DNA of 64,000 nucleotides from Nitrosomonas sp. (GTDB lineage Bacteria; Pseudomonadota; Gammaproteobacteria; Burkholderiales; Nitrosomonadaceae), in the NCBI GenBank assembly GCA_031316255.1, contig JALDQW010000001.1:62001-126000 (forward strand), given 5' to 3'. A program made the translations under genes and the position numbers. Under the pieces are notes generated by a model, which was given only the letters and a program-made list of their open reading frames with translations, had not been told where the DNA came from and did no database searches. Of this stretch, positions 8,208 through 16,709 are shown piece by piece. Position 1 is the stretch's first letter. Each line of letters opens with the position of its first letter.

Positions 8208-8909
8208 CTATGCATCTTTTTTGCGCGCGACCATAACACCGTCACGTGTTGGATTGATAAACGCATCAAAGTCAGGGTCATTGAAAATCATTTGATTGTG
8301 CTCAACAATCGCTTCGGTCCAGCCGAGCACGATATCGGTATAGGTTTCTGCGGCTACGCGGCCATGCCACAGGACATTGTCTGCAATATAGAGTCCACCA
8401 GGACGAATCCTGTCTTTCGCCATTTGCCACACTTCCGGATAACCGCCTTTATCGACATCGTTATAACAGATATCAAAAAAGCCGTCAGTCTGAGCAAAAA
8501 TATCCTGCGCCATACCCACTCTGAAGTCAATACGACCCCATAAACCGGCCGATGACAAAAATTTCTCCGCGCCATCTCTGTTTTCACTGTTACCGTCACT
8601 GCAGATAACTTGCCCTTCCTCACCAACAGCGCGCGCAAACCAGTAAGCAGAATAACCGTAGCCACTGCCAAATTCAAAAACACGCTTCGCATTAATCATT
8701 TTTGCCTGTGTCTCCAGAAAGAGTCCGACCAGTCTTTGAATGATCGGAAAGCTTTTCTGTTTGGCAAGCTCTTCCATTTCAATCAATACGGGATGATCCG
8801 TTTTATCGACTAGGCCACGCATATATCCTTCGATTGCCGGATGTACAGGAATAATTACACTCGGATTCTCTGATGTTGGCGTGAGTATTTTATCCATAGC
8901 AACCCCCAT
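8208..8909 (-). CDS. SAM-dependent O-methyltransferase (Methyltransf_3, CCoAOMT-like)
   Basis: A 233-residue class I methyltransferase. The SAM-binding motif I reads VFEFGSGYGYSAYWFARA (about residues 78-95), acidic motif II is VICSDGN, and the metal/catalytic loop is DICYNDVDKGGYPEVW, the equivalent of the DADK motif of caffeoyl-CoA O-methyltransferases, where the Asp binds Mg2+ or Ca2+. The substrate is unknown; small catechol-like molecules are usual for the family. A second ATG at residue 5 is possible. It lies 7 bp downstream of the O-antigen ligase gene, so it may be co-transcribed with the glycan genes. Confidence 0.85.
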   Translation of the reverse strand: MGVAMDKILTPTSENPSVIIPVHPAIEGYMRGLVDKTDHPVLIEMEELAKQKSFPIIQRLVGLFLETQAKMINAKRVFEFGSGYGYSAYWFARAVGEEGQVICSDGNSENRDGAEKFLSSAGLWGRIDFRVGMAQDIFAQTDGFFDICYNDVDKGGYPEVWQMAKDRIRPGGLYIADNVLWHGRVAAETYTDIVLGWTEAIVEHNQMIFNDPDFDAFINPTRDGVMVARKKDA

Positions 8910-8916
8910 TGTTTCC

Positions 8917-10155
8917 TTAATCCGGCGTCAAGGTCGTTCCGGTATGACGAACCACATCGAATACTTCGCGCTGCCAGCAAATAATTATCGCAGTTATCAC
9001 CAGCAACAATACCGGTATTCTGCCAAAAATCATAAATGTCTCGGTCAATCCCGATAAACCTATAAAACTCATTATACCAATACCCAGCAAGGTCAGTTGG
9101 CTTCGCCTAAACGTCTGAAACCATGCCCATAACAGAAACAGTAACGCCATAATACCCAGCGCACCCAATTGCATGCCGATTTCTATCCAGTCATTGTGGT
9201 AATGCGAGGTTCGAAGAAATTTCGGCAGATCCTTGTAAATTCCACTCTTATATTGTGTCACTGTCTGGTCAAAATAATGTTCCGGCATCCCCGTACCGTG
9301 ACCCACAAGGGGTTTCTCTGCAATTCCGTGAAGACCCACATCCCAAATCCCGATGCGATAACCGATACTGCTGCTGTAATCACCTTGCTGCATTCTCTCA
9401 AAATCAATTCCGGCCTGCTTCCATCTTTCCTGGGCAACAGGGCTGGAATTTGCAAAAAAAACGGCGGCCAGTAGCAGCATTATGGCTATCCCAACCAGCG
9501 CAGATAATGTCACCCTGAAATAAATGACGATCAGGACCAACTGTGTTAATACCGTTGCCAGCAAAAAACCGCGCGCACCCTGATGAAACTGAAGGTACAG
9601 CAAAATCAGCGATAGTACAACCAGGCAAATCTGAACAACAATATTGCGGCTCATACAGGCCAAGCAGCTTGCAAGTACGCTGCCCACGCCCAGCATAGCG
9701 GAAAAAGTCAGATACGTCATATTGAATACGGGAATGCCCTGTTCTTCCTCAACCATCCAGACATATAATCCGGTAAACAACACCAGACAATACCCCGCGA
9801 GCACGGCACCAATAACCCACGGTAACCGCTGTTTATTCAGTAGTGCCAAAAAAGGTACATAGACCAGCAGCAAGAAATATTTCGTCCATTTGTGCCGGCC
9901 TTCCAATGACGCATCACTCCAAAACAAACCCAGCAACAAAACAGCGCATAATACAAATATTGCCTGAACCAGTGGTTCCTTAATGATTCTTCCAAATGAT
10001 GGCGCACGGCTATCGTCGATCAACCATGCACATACGAGAAAAACGACTATGAATATATACAGGACACTAAACCACAGGCCCACACAAAAGCAGACAAGGG
10101 AAATCCTGATTAGGATTTCGCGCTGAGGTACGTTTAATTTTTCCACATCCAACAA
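8917..10155 (-). CDS. O-antigen ligase/polymerase family membrane protein
   Basis: A 412-residue protein with about ten to twelve hydrophobic helices. The Wzy_C/WaaL signature is present: GIWDVGLHGIAEKPLVGHG followed by a periplasmic loop and SHYHNDWIEIGMQLGALG, whose His residue is conserved in O-antigen ligases. WaaL proteins join undecaprenyl-linked O-chains to lipid A-core in the inner membrane. Wzy polymerases look similar, so ligase versus polymerase cannot be settled. It sits in a leftward run with an FkbM methyltransferase and a putative polysaccharide transferase, which supports a role in cell-surface glycan assembly. Confidence 0.85.
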   Translation of the reverse strand: MLDVEKLNVPQREILIRISLVCFCVGLWFSVLYIFIVVFLVCAWLIDDSRAPSFGRIIKEPLVQAIFVLCAVLLLGLFWSDASLEGRHKWTKYFLLLVYVPFLALLNKQRLPWVIGAVLAGYCLVLFTGLYVWMVEEEQGIPVFNMTYLTFSAMLGVGSVLASCLACMSRNIVVQICLVVLSLILLYLQFHQGARGFLLATVLTQLVLIVIYFRVTLSALVGIAIMLLLAAVFFANSSPVAQERWKQAGIDFERMQQGDYSSSIGYRIGIWDVGLHGIAEKPLVGHGTGMPEHYFDQTVTQYKSGIYKDLPKFLRTSHYHNDWIEIGMQLGALGIMALLFLLWAWFQTFRRSQLTLLGIGIMSFIGLSGLTETFMIFGRIPVLLLVITAIIICWQREVFDVVRHTGTTLTPD

Positions 10156-10190
10156 AATCGTTCAGCAAATAAAGACCAGAATTCAGATAA

Positions 10191-10952
10191 TCAACCGCGT
10201 TCAAATATGAAACAGGTTTCTCCCCAGTTCCGGGTTGTTTTATGTTTGACCTTAAACCCTGCAGCATGCATTAACTGCACAGCTTCTTGCTGTTCCTCGT
10301 CGGTACCGAGTTCGACAATGACAGATATCAGTTGCGGATTGTTGAGCACATGCGCCGCACCTTTTAAAATGGAAATTTCGATACCGTCCACATCGATCTT
10401 CATATAATTGGGGCAAGGGAAACCCCAACTGCTGCACAAATCATCCAGTGTTACACCAAACATGCCCTGAGTATGCGATGTAGGAACTCTCATGTTGCGG
10501 ATATCTTCCTGGCCGAATTGGGAGCGATTTCCACCCGGTATGAATTTAGGAATATAGAGTTTGGAAAATTCGGTTTTACCCGAGACCGCCACACAATATG
10601 CGGCAATACTATCGGTAAGATTATTGATAAAAATATTCTTGTTAAGCGAATAATAATTATTGCTTTGCGGCTCGAATGCAAAGACCTGAACGGACTTCCC
10701 ATATTTTTTTGCCGGATACAAAGAATACTGTCCAATATTAGCGCCAATATCGAAATAACATGTCCCGGGCTTGAGCTGATCGAGCCAATCCAGTGTATCG
10801 GGTTCTTTAACTGAATAAGTCTTCGCTCGTCTGAGAACGCGCCAGTGATCAACAGCGATACGAATCTGCAGGCCTCTGACCGTGACACGGATAGAACCAC
10901 CTATTAACTGGTAAAACGCTGCAACGCAGTTATTTAAAAAACTGATCATCAA
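10191..10952 (-). CDS. FkbM family methyltransferase
   Basis: A 253-residue protein with the FkbM pattern. The SAM site is CYFDIGANIGQYSLYPAK (about residues 83-100), followed by FAFEPQSNNYYSLNKNI, and the catalytic-domain segment MKIDVDGIEISILKGA with its conserved KIDVxGxE. FkbM proteins O-methylate sugars or polyketides; in glycan clusters they usually methylate sugar hydroxyls. The gene is 35 bp from the ligase gene and 19 bp from the upstream transferase gene, forming one leftward operon. The exact acceptor is not predictable. Confidence 0.88.
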   Translation of the reverse strand: MMISFLNNCVAAFYQLIGGSIRVTVRGLQIRIAVDHWRVLRRAKTYSVKEPDTLDWLDQLKPGTCYFDIGANIGQYSLYPAKKYGKSVQVFAFEPQSNNYYSLNKNIFINNLTDSIAAYCVAVSGKTEFSKLYIPKFIPGGNRSQFGQEDIRNMRVPTSHTQGMFGVTLDDLCSSWGFPCPNYMKIDVDGIEISILKGAAHVLNNPQLISVIVELGTDEEQQEAVQLMHAAGFKVKHKTTRNWGETCFIFERG

Positions 10953-10971
10953 AGCACATCCTTGGTTTGGT

Positions 10972-12255
10972 TCATTCAGCTGTTTTTATTTTCCCGGACG
11001 ATTCTTCCAGCAACTCCACGTAATGCTCCAGTACCTTGTCATCCGGTACATCGAGCATTTCTGTCAAGAATTCCAGACGATGTGCATCGACATAAAAGTC
11101 ATCACAGCCAAGTGTTAAAAAATGATTGATTTTTTCGTACACATCATCCCGGCACCTGAGCTCTGTTTCCGGCATGTAATGGGCTACGGTAGAACGCCCT
11201 GCGATCAGATAATCGGCAGCCAGCACCGGCTTTCTGGTCCTGACAGCTTCAAAAATAACCGAAGTAGCCAGATCGATAATGACATCCGCCCAGTTCATCA
11301 AATGCACTGAATGCGCTTTATCATCGGCAATACTGACATTCGGCAGCTTTTTGATTGCTTTGTCTTTTGTCAGCGATTGCTTCCATCCGCTGCGCGTATG
11401 CGGCTTAATCATAATTTCAATCCCGGGAAATTCTGCAATCATATGTACCACTTCGCCGACTTCTTCCCAGAAAGTCGTAAAATTGGCCTTTCTGAGAAAG
11501 ATCACTATTTTAAGCCGGCTGTCCGACGGCGTTATTGGCGATGGCGGCAGAATTTCAACCAGTTTTGACAGCCATTCTTCACAAAAGCGCGGCGAGCCCA
11601 GTACCGCTATTTTTTGTTCACCGAGGTAAGGGCGAAAACGCTTTGCGCATAGTTCATTGGGAACGACCAGACAATCAAAAACATCTGCGTTGGAAAAGAC
11701 CGTATCCGGCCCGAGTTTCCGTTCTCCACGGCGAATCAACTGATTGACATGCGGACTGTCCCCATGCGGCAGCGAGATGACGCTGAGTTTTCTGGCATGC
11801 GCCATTTCAATCAGGATTTTTATCCATTCAACACTGATGACTGAATTTCGCTCCACCCAGTCAAAGGTAATCACACCACCGTTGCTGTTTTCAAAACATC
11901 GCCGGAACAGTGTTTCGTTTGTTTGCCGCCAGACTTGCTCGCGCCGAGATTCATCATAGCGCTCGGATAACCGCTTCGCCAACAAACCCAGCACGGGTAT
12001 ACGCCTGACATTGCCGGTTAGCATGTACATTTGCAAACGCCACTTTAAGAAATGCAACCAACCCAATACCTCGCGCATATGCGCAACGCGTACACCAGAA
12101 AGCTGTTTTAAAAACTGTATCCGGTAATCACGACGAAACTTTGCCGATCCAAGCAGCACTACATCGCATTGGTGTCCCGAATCAGCCCACTTGTAAATCA
12201 CCGGTGTGATATGGTCTATATCATTATAATGACGAAGAAAAAAAAGGGCTCTCAT
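10972..12255 (-). CDS. Putative surface-polysaccharide transferase (GT-B / CDP-glycerol transferase-like)
   Basis: A 427-residue soluble protein that starts MRALFFLRHYNDIDHITPVI, like GT-B enzymes whose first strand binds the acceptor. The C-terminal half has IEIMIKPHTRSGWKQ and WADVIIDLATSVIFEAVRTRKPVLAADYL, matching the KPHP and D-x-x-T/S-S-x-x-x-E-x motifs of CDP-glycerol glycerophosphotransferases and related capsule enzymes. Substrate is unknown. It is the first gene of the leftward glycan operon, with promoter sequence expected in 12256-12630. Family placement is moderately sure, donor and acceptor are not. Confidence 0.6.
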   Translation of the reverse strand: MRALFFLRHYNDIDHITPVIYKWADSGHQCDVVLLGSAKFRRDYRIQFLKQLSGVRVAHMREVLGWLHFLKWRLQMYMLTGNVRRIPVLGLLAKRLSERYDESRREQVWRQTNETLFRRCFENSNGGVITFDWVERNSVISVEWIKILIEMAHARKLSVISLPHGDSPHVNQLIRRGERKLGPDTVFSNADVFDCLVVPNELCAKRFRPYLGEQKIAVLGSPRFCEEWLSKLVEILPPSPITPSDSRLKIVIFLRKANFTTFWEEVGEVVHMIAEFPGIEIMIKPHTRSGWKQSLTKDKAIKKLPNVSIADDKAHSVHLMNWADVIIDLATSVIFEAVRTRKPVLAADYLIAGRSTVAHYMPETELRCRDDVYEKINHFLTLGCDDFYVDAHRLEFLTEMLDVPDDKVLEHYVELLEESSGKIKTAE

Positions 12256-12630
12256 CCCTGAGAATATGAACGTAAATTAATTGAAATCGAAAACAATCTT
12301 AAACATTAAGGGCTCATCCGGCGCGGACCAATTGTCTGCGACTGCCAGCGCAGATGTACTCTATACACATACCACATACCACATGCACACCTAACAAGCC
12401 GGTTAATTCTACACGCCCGGTCATGACTTTGCCAGAAAACCCCAGAAAAGCACAATTCTTGCTACAAAACTGTCGCAATCAAGCAACTGCGCAGCACTGG
12501 TTGCTGATTTAGCCACGAACCCCCCGAATAAATTTGCCCTGACTGACTGATAAATTGGATAATAGCCAGTTATGCAAAACGACATATTGAGATTTCTCAA
12601 TCAAATAATCAATAATTTAAACGATTCAAC
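12256..12630. other. Divergent intergenic region between two glycan operons
   Basis: No gene is seen in these 375 bases. The region separates the leftward glycan operon from the rightward kdsB-like operon and must hold both promoters. A candidate rightward promoter is listed separately. Two cat-acacat repeats (about 12360-12385) look like simple sequence. No riboswitch or clear operator palindrome was recognised. Confidence 0.5.
12534..12563 (+). promoter_or_regulatory. Candidate sigma-70 promoter for the kdsB-like operon
   Basis: TTGCCC at 12534-12539 and GATAAT at 12558-12563 are separated by 18 bases, a workable sigma-70 arrangement about 68 bases upstream of the ATG at 12631. Identified by eye only; matches to both boxes are imperfect. 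Confidence 0.35.
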
Positions 12631-13380
12631 ATGAAAACAATTGCTGTCATCCCTGCACGCATGGGTTCAACACGTTATCCAGGTAAACCGATCGCGCCGT
12701 TATTGGGTCGTCCGATGATTGAGCATATTTATAAACGCGTCGCGCTAAGCAAAGCGCTTGACGCCACCTATATCGCCACCTGTGACGAGGAAATTCGCGA
12801 AGTTGCGGAAGGTTTCGGCGCAACAGTCATTATGACGGCCGATACACATGAACGCGCGAGTGACCGTGTCGCTGAAGCGGTGGTTGATCTGGACGCTGAT
12901 TTGATTGTCATGGTGCAAGGCGACGAACCCATGACACATCCGGACATGATCGATGCTGCAGTCGCGCCGTTCAAGGATGACCCCGAACTGGGTTGCGTCA
13001 ATCTGGTGCGCCGCATTGACCAGGAATCCGATTTTCGTGATCCCAATACGATCAAAGTTGTCATGGATCAATCCAGCAATGCGCTTTATATGTCGCGCCA
13101 GCCTATCCCGACATTGGCAAAAGCAGGCTTTGCACAAACAATTGCGCACAAACAGGTATGCATTATTCCATTTCGCCGTGACTTGCTTTTCCGTTACACT
13201 AACCTGTCACCCACACCACTCGAACAACTTGAATCTGTCGACATGATGCGTTTGCTGGAACATGGATACACGGTCAAAATGGTACCGACCGAATTCAACA
13301 CCCAGGCGGTTGATACCGAAGCAGACCTGGCGCGTGTTGCCAGACTGATGGAGAACGATCCATTGCTATCCCGTTATTGA
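12631..13380 (+). CDS. KdsB-like CMP-sugar acid cytidylyltransferase
   Basis: A 249-residue nucleotidyltransferase of the KdsB/NeuA fold. VIPARMGSTRYPGKP at the N-terminus binds CTP, MVQGDEPM (residues about 93-100) holds the metal-binding Asp, and PLEQLESVDMMRLLEHGY is the C-terminal KdsB-type helix. The usual KdsB segment SGT-(E/D)-R that contacts the sugar region is replaced by RASDR at residues 75-79. This suggests either a diverged Kdo enzyme or a paralogue for another 3-deoxy-ulosonate. It heads an operon with an aldolase, dehydrogenase, epimerase and phosphatase, 18 bp ahead of the aldolase. I leave the symbol blank because of the altered motif. Confidence 0.8.
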   Translation: MKTIAVIPARMGSTRYPGKPIAPLLGRPMIEHIYKRVALSKALDATYIATCDEEIREVAEGFGATVIMTADTHERASDRVAEAVVDLDADLIVMVQGDEPMTHPDMIDAAVAPFKDDPELGCVNLVRRIDQESDFRDPNTIKVVMDQSSNALYMSRQPIPTLAKAGFAQTIAHKQVCIIPFRRDLLFRYTNLSPTPLEQLESVDMMRLLEHGYTVKMVPTEFNTQAVDTEADLARVARLMENDPLLSRY

Positions 13381-13398
13381 TCCCTATAACCAATTAAA

Positions 13399-14160
13399 AT
13401 GCAGCTAAAATCAAAACTTTCGCACTCCGCGGTAACCATTGGCTCTTGGATCACATTGGGCCATACGGCGATTGCCGAAATCATGGCCGAAGCCGGCTTC
13501 GACTGGCTGGTGCTCGACATGGAACACAGCGTCCTGGAACTGAGCGAAGTCCAAACTATCATCCAGGTACTCGATGGCAAACAGTGCCCGGCGATTGTTC
13601 GACTCACATCCAATCATCCCGATCAGATCAAACGCGTTATGGATGCCGGCGCAACCGGTGTCATGGTGCCAATGATCAAATCCGCAGCCGATGCTCAGGC
13701 TGCCGTTGATGCGGTCTATTACCCGCCACGCGGGCAGCGCGGCGTTGGTCTCGCACGGGCGCAAGGCTTTGGAGCAAGCTTTCCCGCATACCAACAGTGG
13801 CTGGAACACAATGCCGTCATTGTCGCCATGATCGAGCATATCGACGCAGTAAATGCAATTGACTCAATTCTGGCTGTGCCGGGTATCGATGCCTATATCA
13901 TCGGCCCTTATGATCTTTCGGGTTCCATGGGCCGACCTGGCGATCTGAATCACCCTGACGTGCAAAACGCCATCGCCCGCATACTCGACGCGGGAAAACA
14001 CGCTCAAAAACCCGGCGGCATCCATGTTATCGAACCCGATCCCGAAGCATTGCAGCAGCGTATACAATCCGGATTCAATTTTCTGGGTTACAGTCTGGAT
14101 ATCCGCATTCTGGATTCCATCTGCCGCAATCACCTGCAACAGATACGCAAAACATTGTAA
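13399..14160 (+). CDS. HpcH/HpaI class II pyruvate aldolase
   Basis: A 253-residue metal-dependent aldolase of the HpcH/HpaI family (4-hydroxy-2-oxoheptanedioate aldolase type). Recognisable elements are GFDWLVLDMEHSVLE with the catalytic His, VRLTSNHPDQIKRVMDAGA with the pyruvate-binding Arg, VMVPMIKSA, and YPPRGQRGVG. These enzymes cleave or form 2-keto-3-deoxy acids from pyruvate and an aldehyde. Between a CMP-ulosonate synthetase and a sugar dehydrogenase, a biosynthetic role in forming a 2-keto-3-deoxy sugar acid is plausible but is inference. Spacing to the next gene is 8 bp. Confidence 0.88.
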   Translation: MQLKSKLSHSAVTIGSWITLGHTAIAEIMAEAGFDWLVLDMEHSVLELSEVQTIIQVLDGKQCPAIVRLTSNHPDQIKRVMDAGATGVMVPMIKSAADAQAAVDAVYYPPRGQRGVGLARAQGFGASFPAYQQWLEHNAVIVAMIEHIDAVNAIDSILAVPGIDAYIIGPYDLSGSMGRPGDLNHPDVQNAIARILDAGKHAQKPGGIHVIEPDPEALQQRIQSGFNFLGYSLDIRILDSICRNHLQQIRKTL

Positions 14161-14168
14161 AAAATTTT

Positions 14169-15107
14169 ATGTACAAATTTGTCATTTCCACCTCGTCATT
14201 CGACACCGACAATAACCCGGCAATCCAGCGGCTCATTCAGGCAGGCCTGCAACCGGTTACCAATCCATTTGGCCGGCGATTGACCGAGGATGAAGCCGGA
14301 TCTTTGCTGGAAGACGGTGTTGTCGGCATGATTGCAGGTATTGAACCGCTCACGGCCCGTGTGATTCAATCCGCAAAAAACCTGAAAGTCATTTCACGTT
14401 GCGGTACCGGCATGGACAGTGTGGATCAAACCGCCGCGAAAAATCATGGCGTCACAGTACTCAATACCCCTGAAGCGCCTGCGCAGGCCGTCGCCGAACT
14501 CACGATGGGACTCATGCTGGCCGGTTTGCGTCAAATACCCCAAACGGATCAGTTAATTCGCAACGGCGAATGGCCACGCACACAGGGCGGCCTGCTGGCC
14601 GCACAAACCGTCGGTATCATTGGCCTGGGCCACATCGGCAAACGTGTGGCCAGATTGTGTCAGGCTTTTGAAGCCCGTGTAATCGCCTGCGATCCGCTAG
14701 TCAAACAGGTGCCAGAGAACATCACACTCATGCCGCTGGATCAACTTCTTGAGACAGCCGACATCATCAGCCTACATACATTTTACAGCCCCGAATTGCA
14801 TCATCTGATCGATACACAGGCACTCGTGCGCATAAAACCCAGTGCGCTGCTGATTAATGCCGCGCGCGGCGGATTGATTGATGAGCAAGCACTCAAAGAT
14901 GCGCTGGATTGCGGCAAATTGGGTGCGGCAGCGCTAGATACGTTCGAGCAGGAACCTTATCAAGGGCCGCTGCTCGAATGTAAAAATCTGATCTTATCCT
15001 CACACGTCGGTTCTCTGGCCAGAGAGGCACGTCAGCGCATGGAACTGGAAGCCGCAGACAATTTACTCAAGGGACTCATCGAAGCAGGCGTAATTAATGA
15101 CACATAG
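14169..15107 (+). CDS. D-isomer 2-hydroxyacid dehydrogenase (phosphoglycerate dehydrogenase-like)
   Basis: A 312-residue NAD-dependent dehydrogenase without the ACT domain of classic SerA. The Rossmann motif is VGIIGLGHIGKRVARL (about residues 154-169). The catalytic Arg region is INAARGGLIDEQAL, preceded by ISLHTFYSPELHHLI, and the Glu region is ALDTFEQEP; the last catalytic His is in SSHVGSLA. It oxidises or reduces a D-2-hydroxyacid. The operon context makes a sugar-acid intermediate more likely than serine synthesis. The gene overlaps the downstream epimerase gene by 11 bases. Confidence 0.85.
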   Translation: MYKFVISTSSFDTDNNPAIQRLIQAGLQPVTNPFGRRLTEDEAGSLLEDGVVGMIAGIEPLTARVIQSAKNLKVISRCGTGMDSVDQTAAKNHGVTVLNTPEAPAQAVAELTMGLMLAGLRQIPQTDQLIRNGEWPRTQGGLLAAQTVGIIGLGHIGKRVARLCQAFEARVIACDPLVKQVPENITLMPLDQLLETADIISLHTFYSPELHHLIDTQALVRIKPSALLINAARGGLIDEQALKDALDCGKLGAAALDTFEQEPYQGPLLECKNLILSSHVGSLAREARQRMELEAADNLLKGLIEAGVINDT

Positions 15108-16059
15108 CAACACTTCAATAGATTCATCACTTTCAAATCACACTGTTATCGTTTTCGGCGCTAGCGGCTTCCTGGGCAGCCATGTTGCCGATGCGCTTTC
15201 CAACGCCGGCTACAAAGTGCGTTTATTTGACCGCAGCCCTTCCCCGCATCTTAGAAAAGATCAAGAAATGATCGTCGGCGACATCATGGACTTGCAACAA
15301 GTCGTCGACGCAGTTAAAGGCGCGGACATCGTCTATAACTTCGCCGCCATCGCCGACATCGACGAAGCACACAACAAGCCGATCGAGACCGTCACCATCA
15401 ATGTGCTCGGCAATACACATGTGCTTGAAGCTGCGCGTCTCGCCAACGTACGCCGTTTTGTTTTTGCCAGCAGCGTGTATGTCTATTCGGAATCCGGTTC
15501 GTTTTACCGCGCCAGCAAACAAGCTTCAGAGCGCTTTACCGAAACCTACCATGACCGTTACGGACTCGAATACAACATTTTGCGTTACGGTTCACTGTAC
15601 GGGCGTCGAAGCGACCAGCGCAACGGCATCTACCGCATGCTGCACGAAGCCATTACGCACCGCTCAATCACCTACAAAGGCAGTGGAAACGCCATGCGTG
15701 AATATATTCATGTGGAAGACGCCGCACGTCTCAGTGTACAAGTACTCGCACCGGAGTATGCCAACCGGCACCTCATTCTGACCGGGCAGGAGAAAATGCG
15801 CATCCACGATGTCATGACCATGATTTCCGAAATCATGCCGTGGCCGATAACGCTTAATTTCGATAACGCAAATGTCGTGCATCATTACGAAATCACACCC
15901 TATGCGTTTCAACCGCGCATCGGCCGCAAACTGGTGATTAACGAGCATGTCGACCTTGGGCAAGGTCTGCTCGACTGCATCCGGGAAATTCATCAATACC
16001 TGGAACATGAGGATGAAAATGATAACGCATCGCCCTCGTCATCCGACAACCGGGCCTAA
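15097..16059 (+). CDS. NAD-dependent sugar epimerase/dehydratase (extended SDR)
   Basis: A 320-residue extended short-chain dehydrogenase. The NAD-binding motif VIVFGASGFLGSHVADAL is near the N-terminus, VYNFAAIADIDEAH follows, and the catalytic Ser-Tyr-Lys set is in FASSVYVYSESGSFYRASKQ, with YRASK as the YxxxK. RYGSLYGRRSDQRNG is the substrate-loop pattern of UDP-glucose 4-epimerase and related enzymes. The reaction cannot be specified from sequence. Overlaps at both ends indicate tight translational coupling within the operon. Confidence 0.88.
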   Translation: MTHSNTSIDSSLSNHTVIVFGASGFLGSHVADALSNAGYKVRLFDRSPSPHLRKDQEMIVGDIMDLQQVVDAVKGADIVYNFAAIADIDEAHNKPIETVTINVLGNTHVLEAARLANVRRFVFASSVYVYSESGSFYRASKQASERFTETYHDRYGLEYNILRYGSLYGRRSDQRNGIYRMLHEAITHRSITYKGSGNAMREYIHVEDAARLSVQVLAPEYANRHLILTGQEKMRIHDVMTMISEIMPWPITLNFDNANVVHHYEITPYAFQPRIGRKLVINEHVDLGQGLLDCIREIHQYLEHEDENDNASPSSSDNRA

Positions 16060-16709
16060 TGTTCATGCCTGATTTAGCATTTTTCCAGGCGATTATTTTC
16101 GATTTTGACGGCGTCGTAGCAGAATCCGGAGAAATCAAGACACAGGCTTTTGCAGAATTGTACCGCGCCTATGGCGATGCCGTGGTTACCGAAGTTGTTC
16201 AATATCATACCCAAAACGGCGGCCTGTCGCGTTACAACAAATTCCGCTACTATCAGCAGCATTTACTAAGCAAACCGCCATTAACACCAGAAGAAGAAAA
16301 AGAACTGGACCGGCGATTTTCAGAACTTGTCGTCGAGGCCGTGATTGCCGCCGACGCCGTTGCCGGTGCAACTGAACTTATCCGTCAACAGGCCGAAAGA
16401 ATCCCGCTCTTCGTTGCGTCCGGCACACCGGAAATCGAACTCAAGGTTATCGTCGAGCGGCGCGGTTTATCGCCTTATTTCAAACAGGTGCGCGGTGCAC
16501 CCAAGCCAAAAAAAACACTGATTGCGGAAATCCTAGCCGAACATAACCTCAAACCTGAATCGGTATTGATGATCGGTGACGCCATGGCTGATTATGAAGG
16601 CGCACAGGCAAACGGCACCGCATTCCTTGGCCGCGTGAAACCCGGTGACGAAAATCCGTTCCCACCCGGAACGCATGTCGTCCCTGATTTAAGCACACTG
16701 GTAACATGA
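16059..16709 (+). CDS. HAD-superfamily phosphatase
   Basis: A 216-residue HAD hydrolase with all four motifs: IIFDFDGVVAESGE (nucleophile Asp), VASGTPE (motif II), KPKK (motif III) and MIGDAMADYEGA (motif IV). The cap is the small alpha-helical C1 type, like phosphoglycolate phosphatases and beta-phosphoglucomutases. In the operon it could remove the phosphate from a sugar-acid phosphate, as KdsC does for Kdo-8-phosphate, though KdsC itself is a capless C0 enzyme. Its ATG shares the last base of the upstream stop. Confidence 0.85.
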   Translation: MFMPDLAFFQAIIFDFDGVVAESGEIKTQAFAELYRAYGDAVVTEVVQYHTQNGGLSRYNKFRYYQQHLLSKPPLTPEEEKELDRRFSELVVEAVIAADAVAGATELIRQQAERIPLFVASGTPEIELKVIVERRGLSPYFKQVRGAPKPKKTLIAEILAEHNLKPESVLMIGDAMADYEGAQANGTAFLGRVKPGDENPFPPGTHVVPDLSTLVT

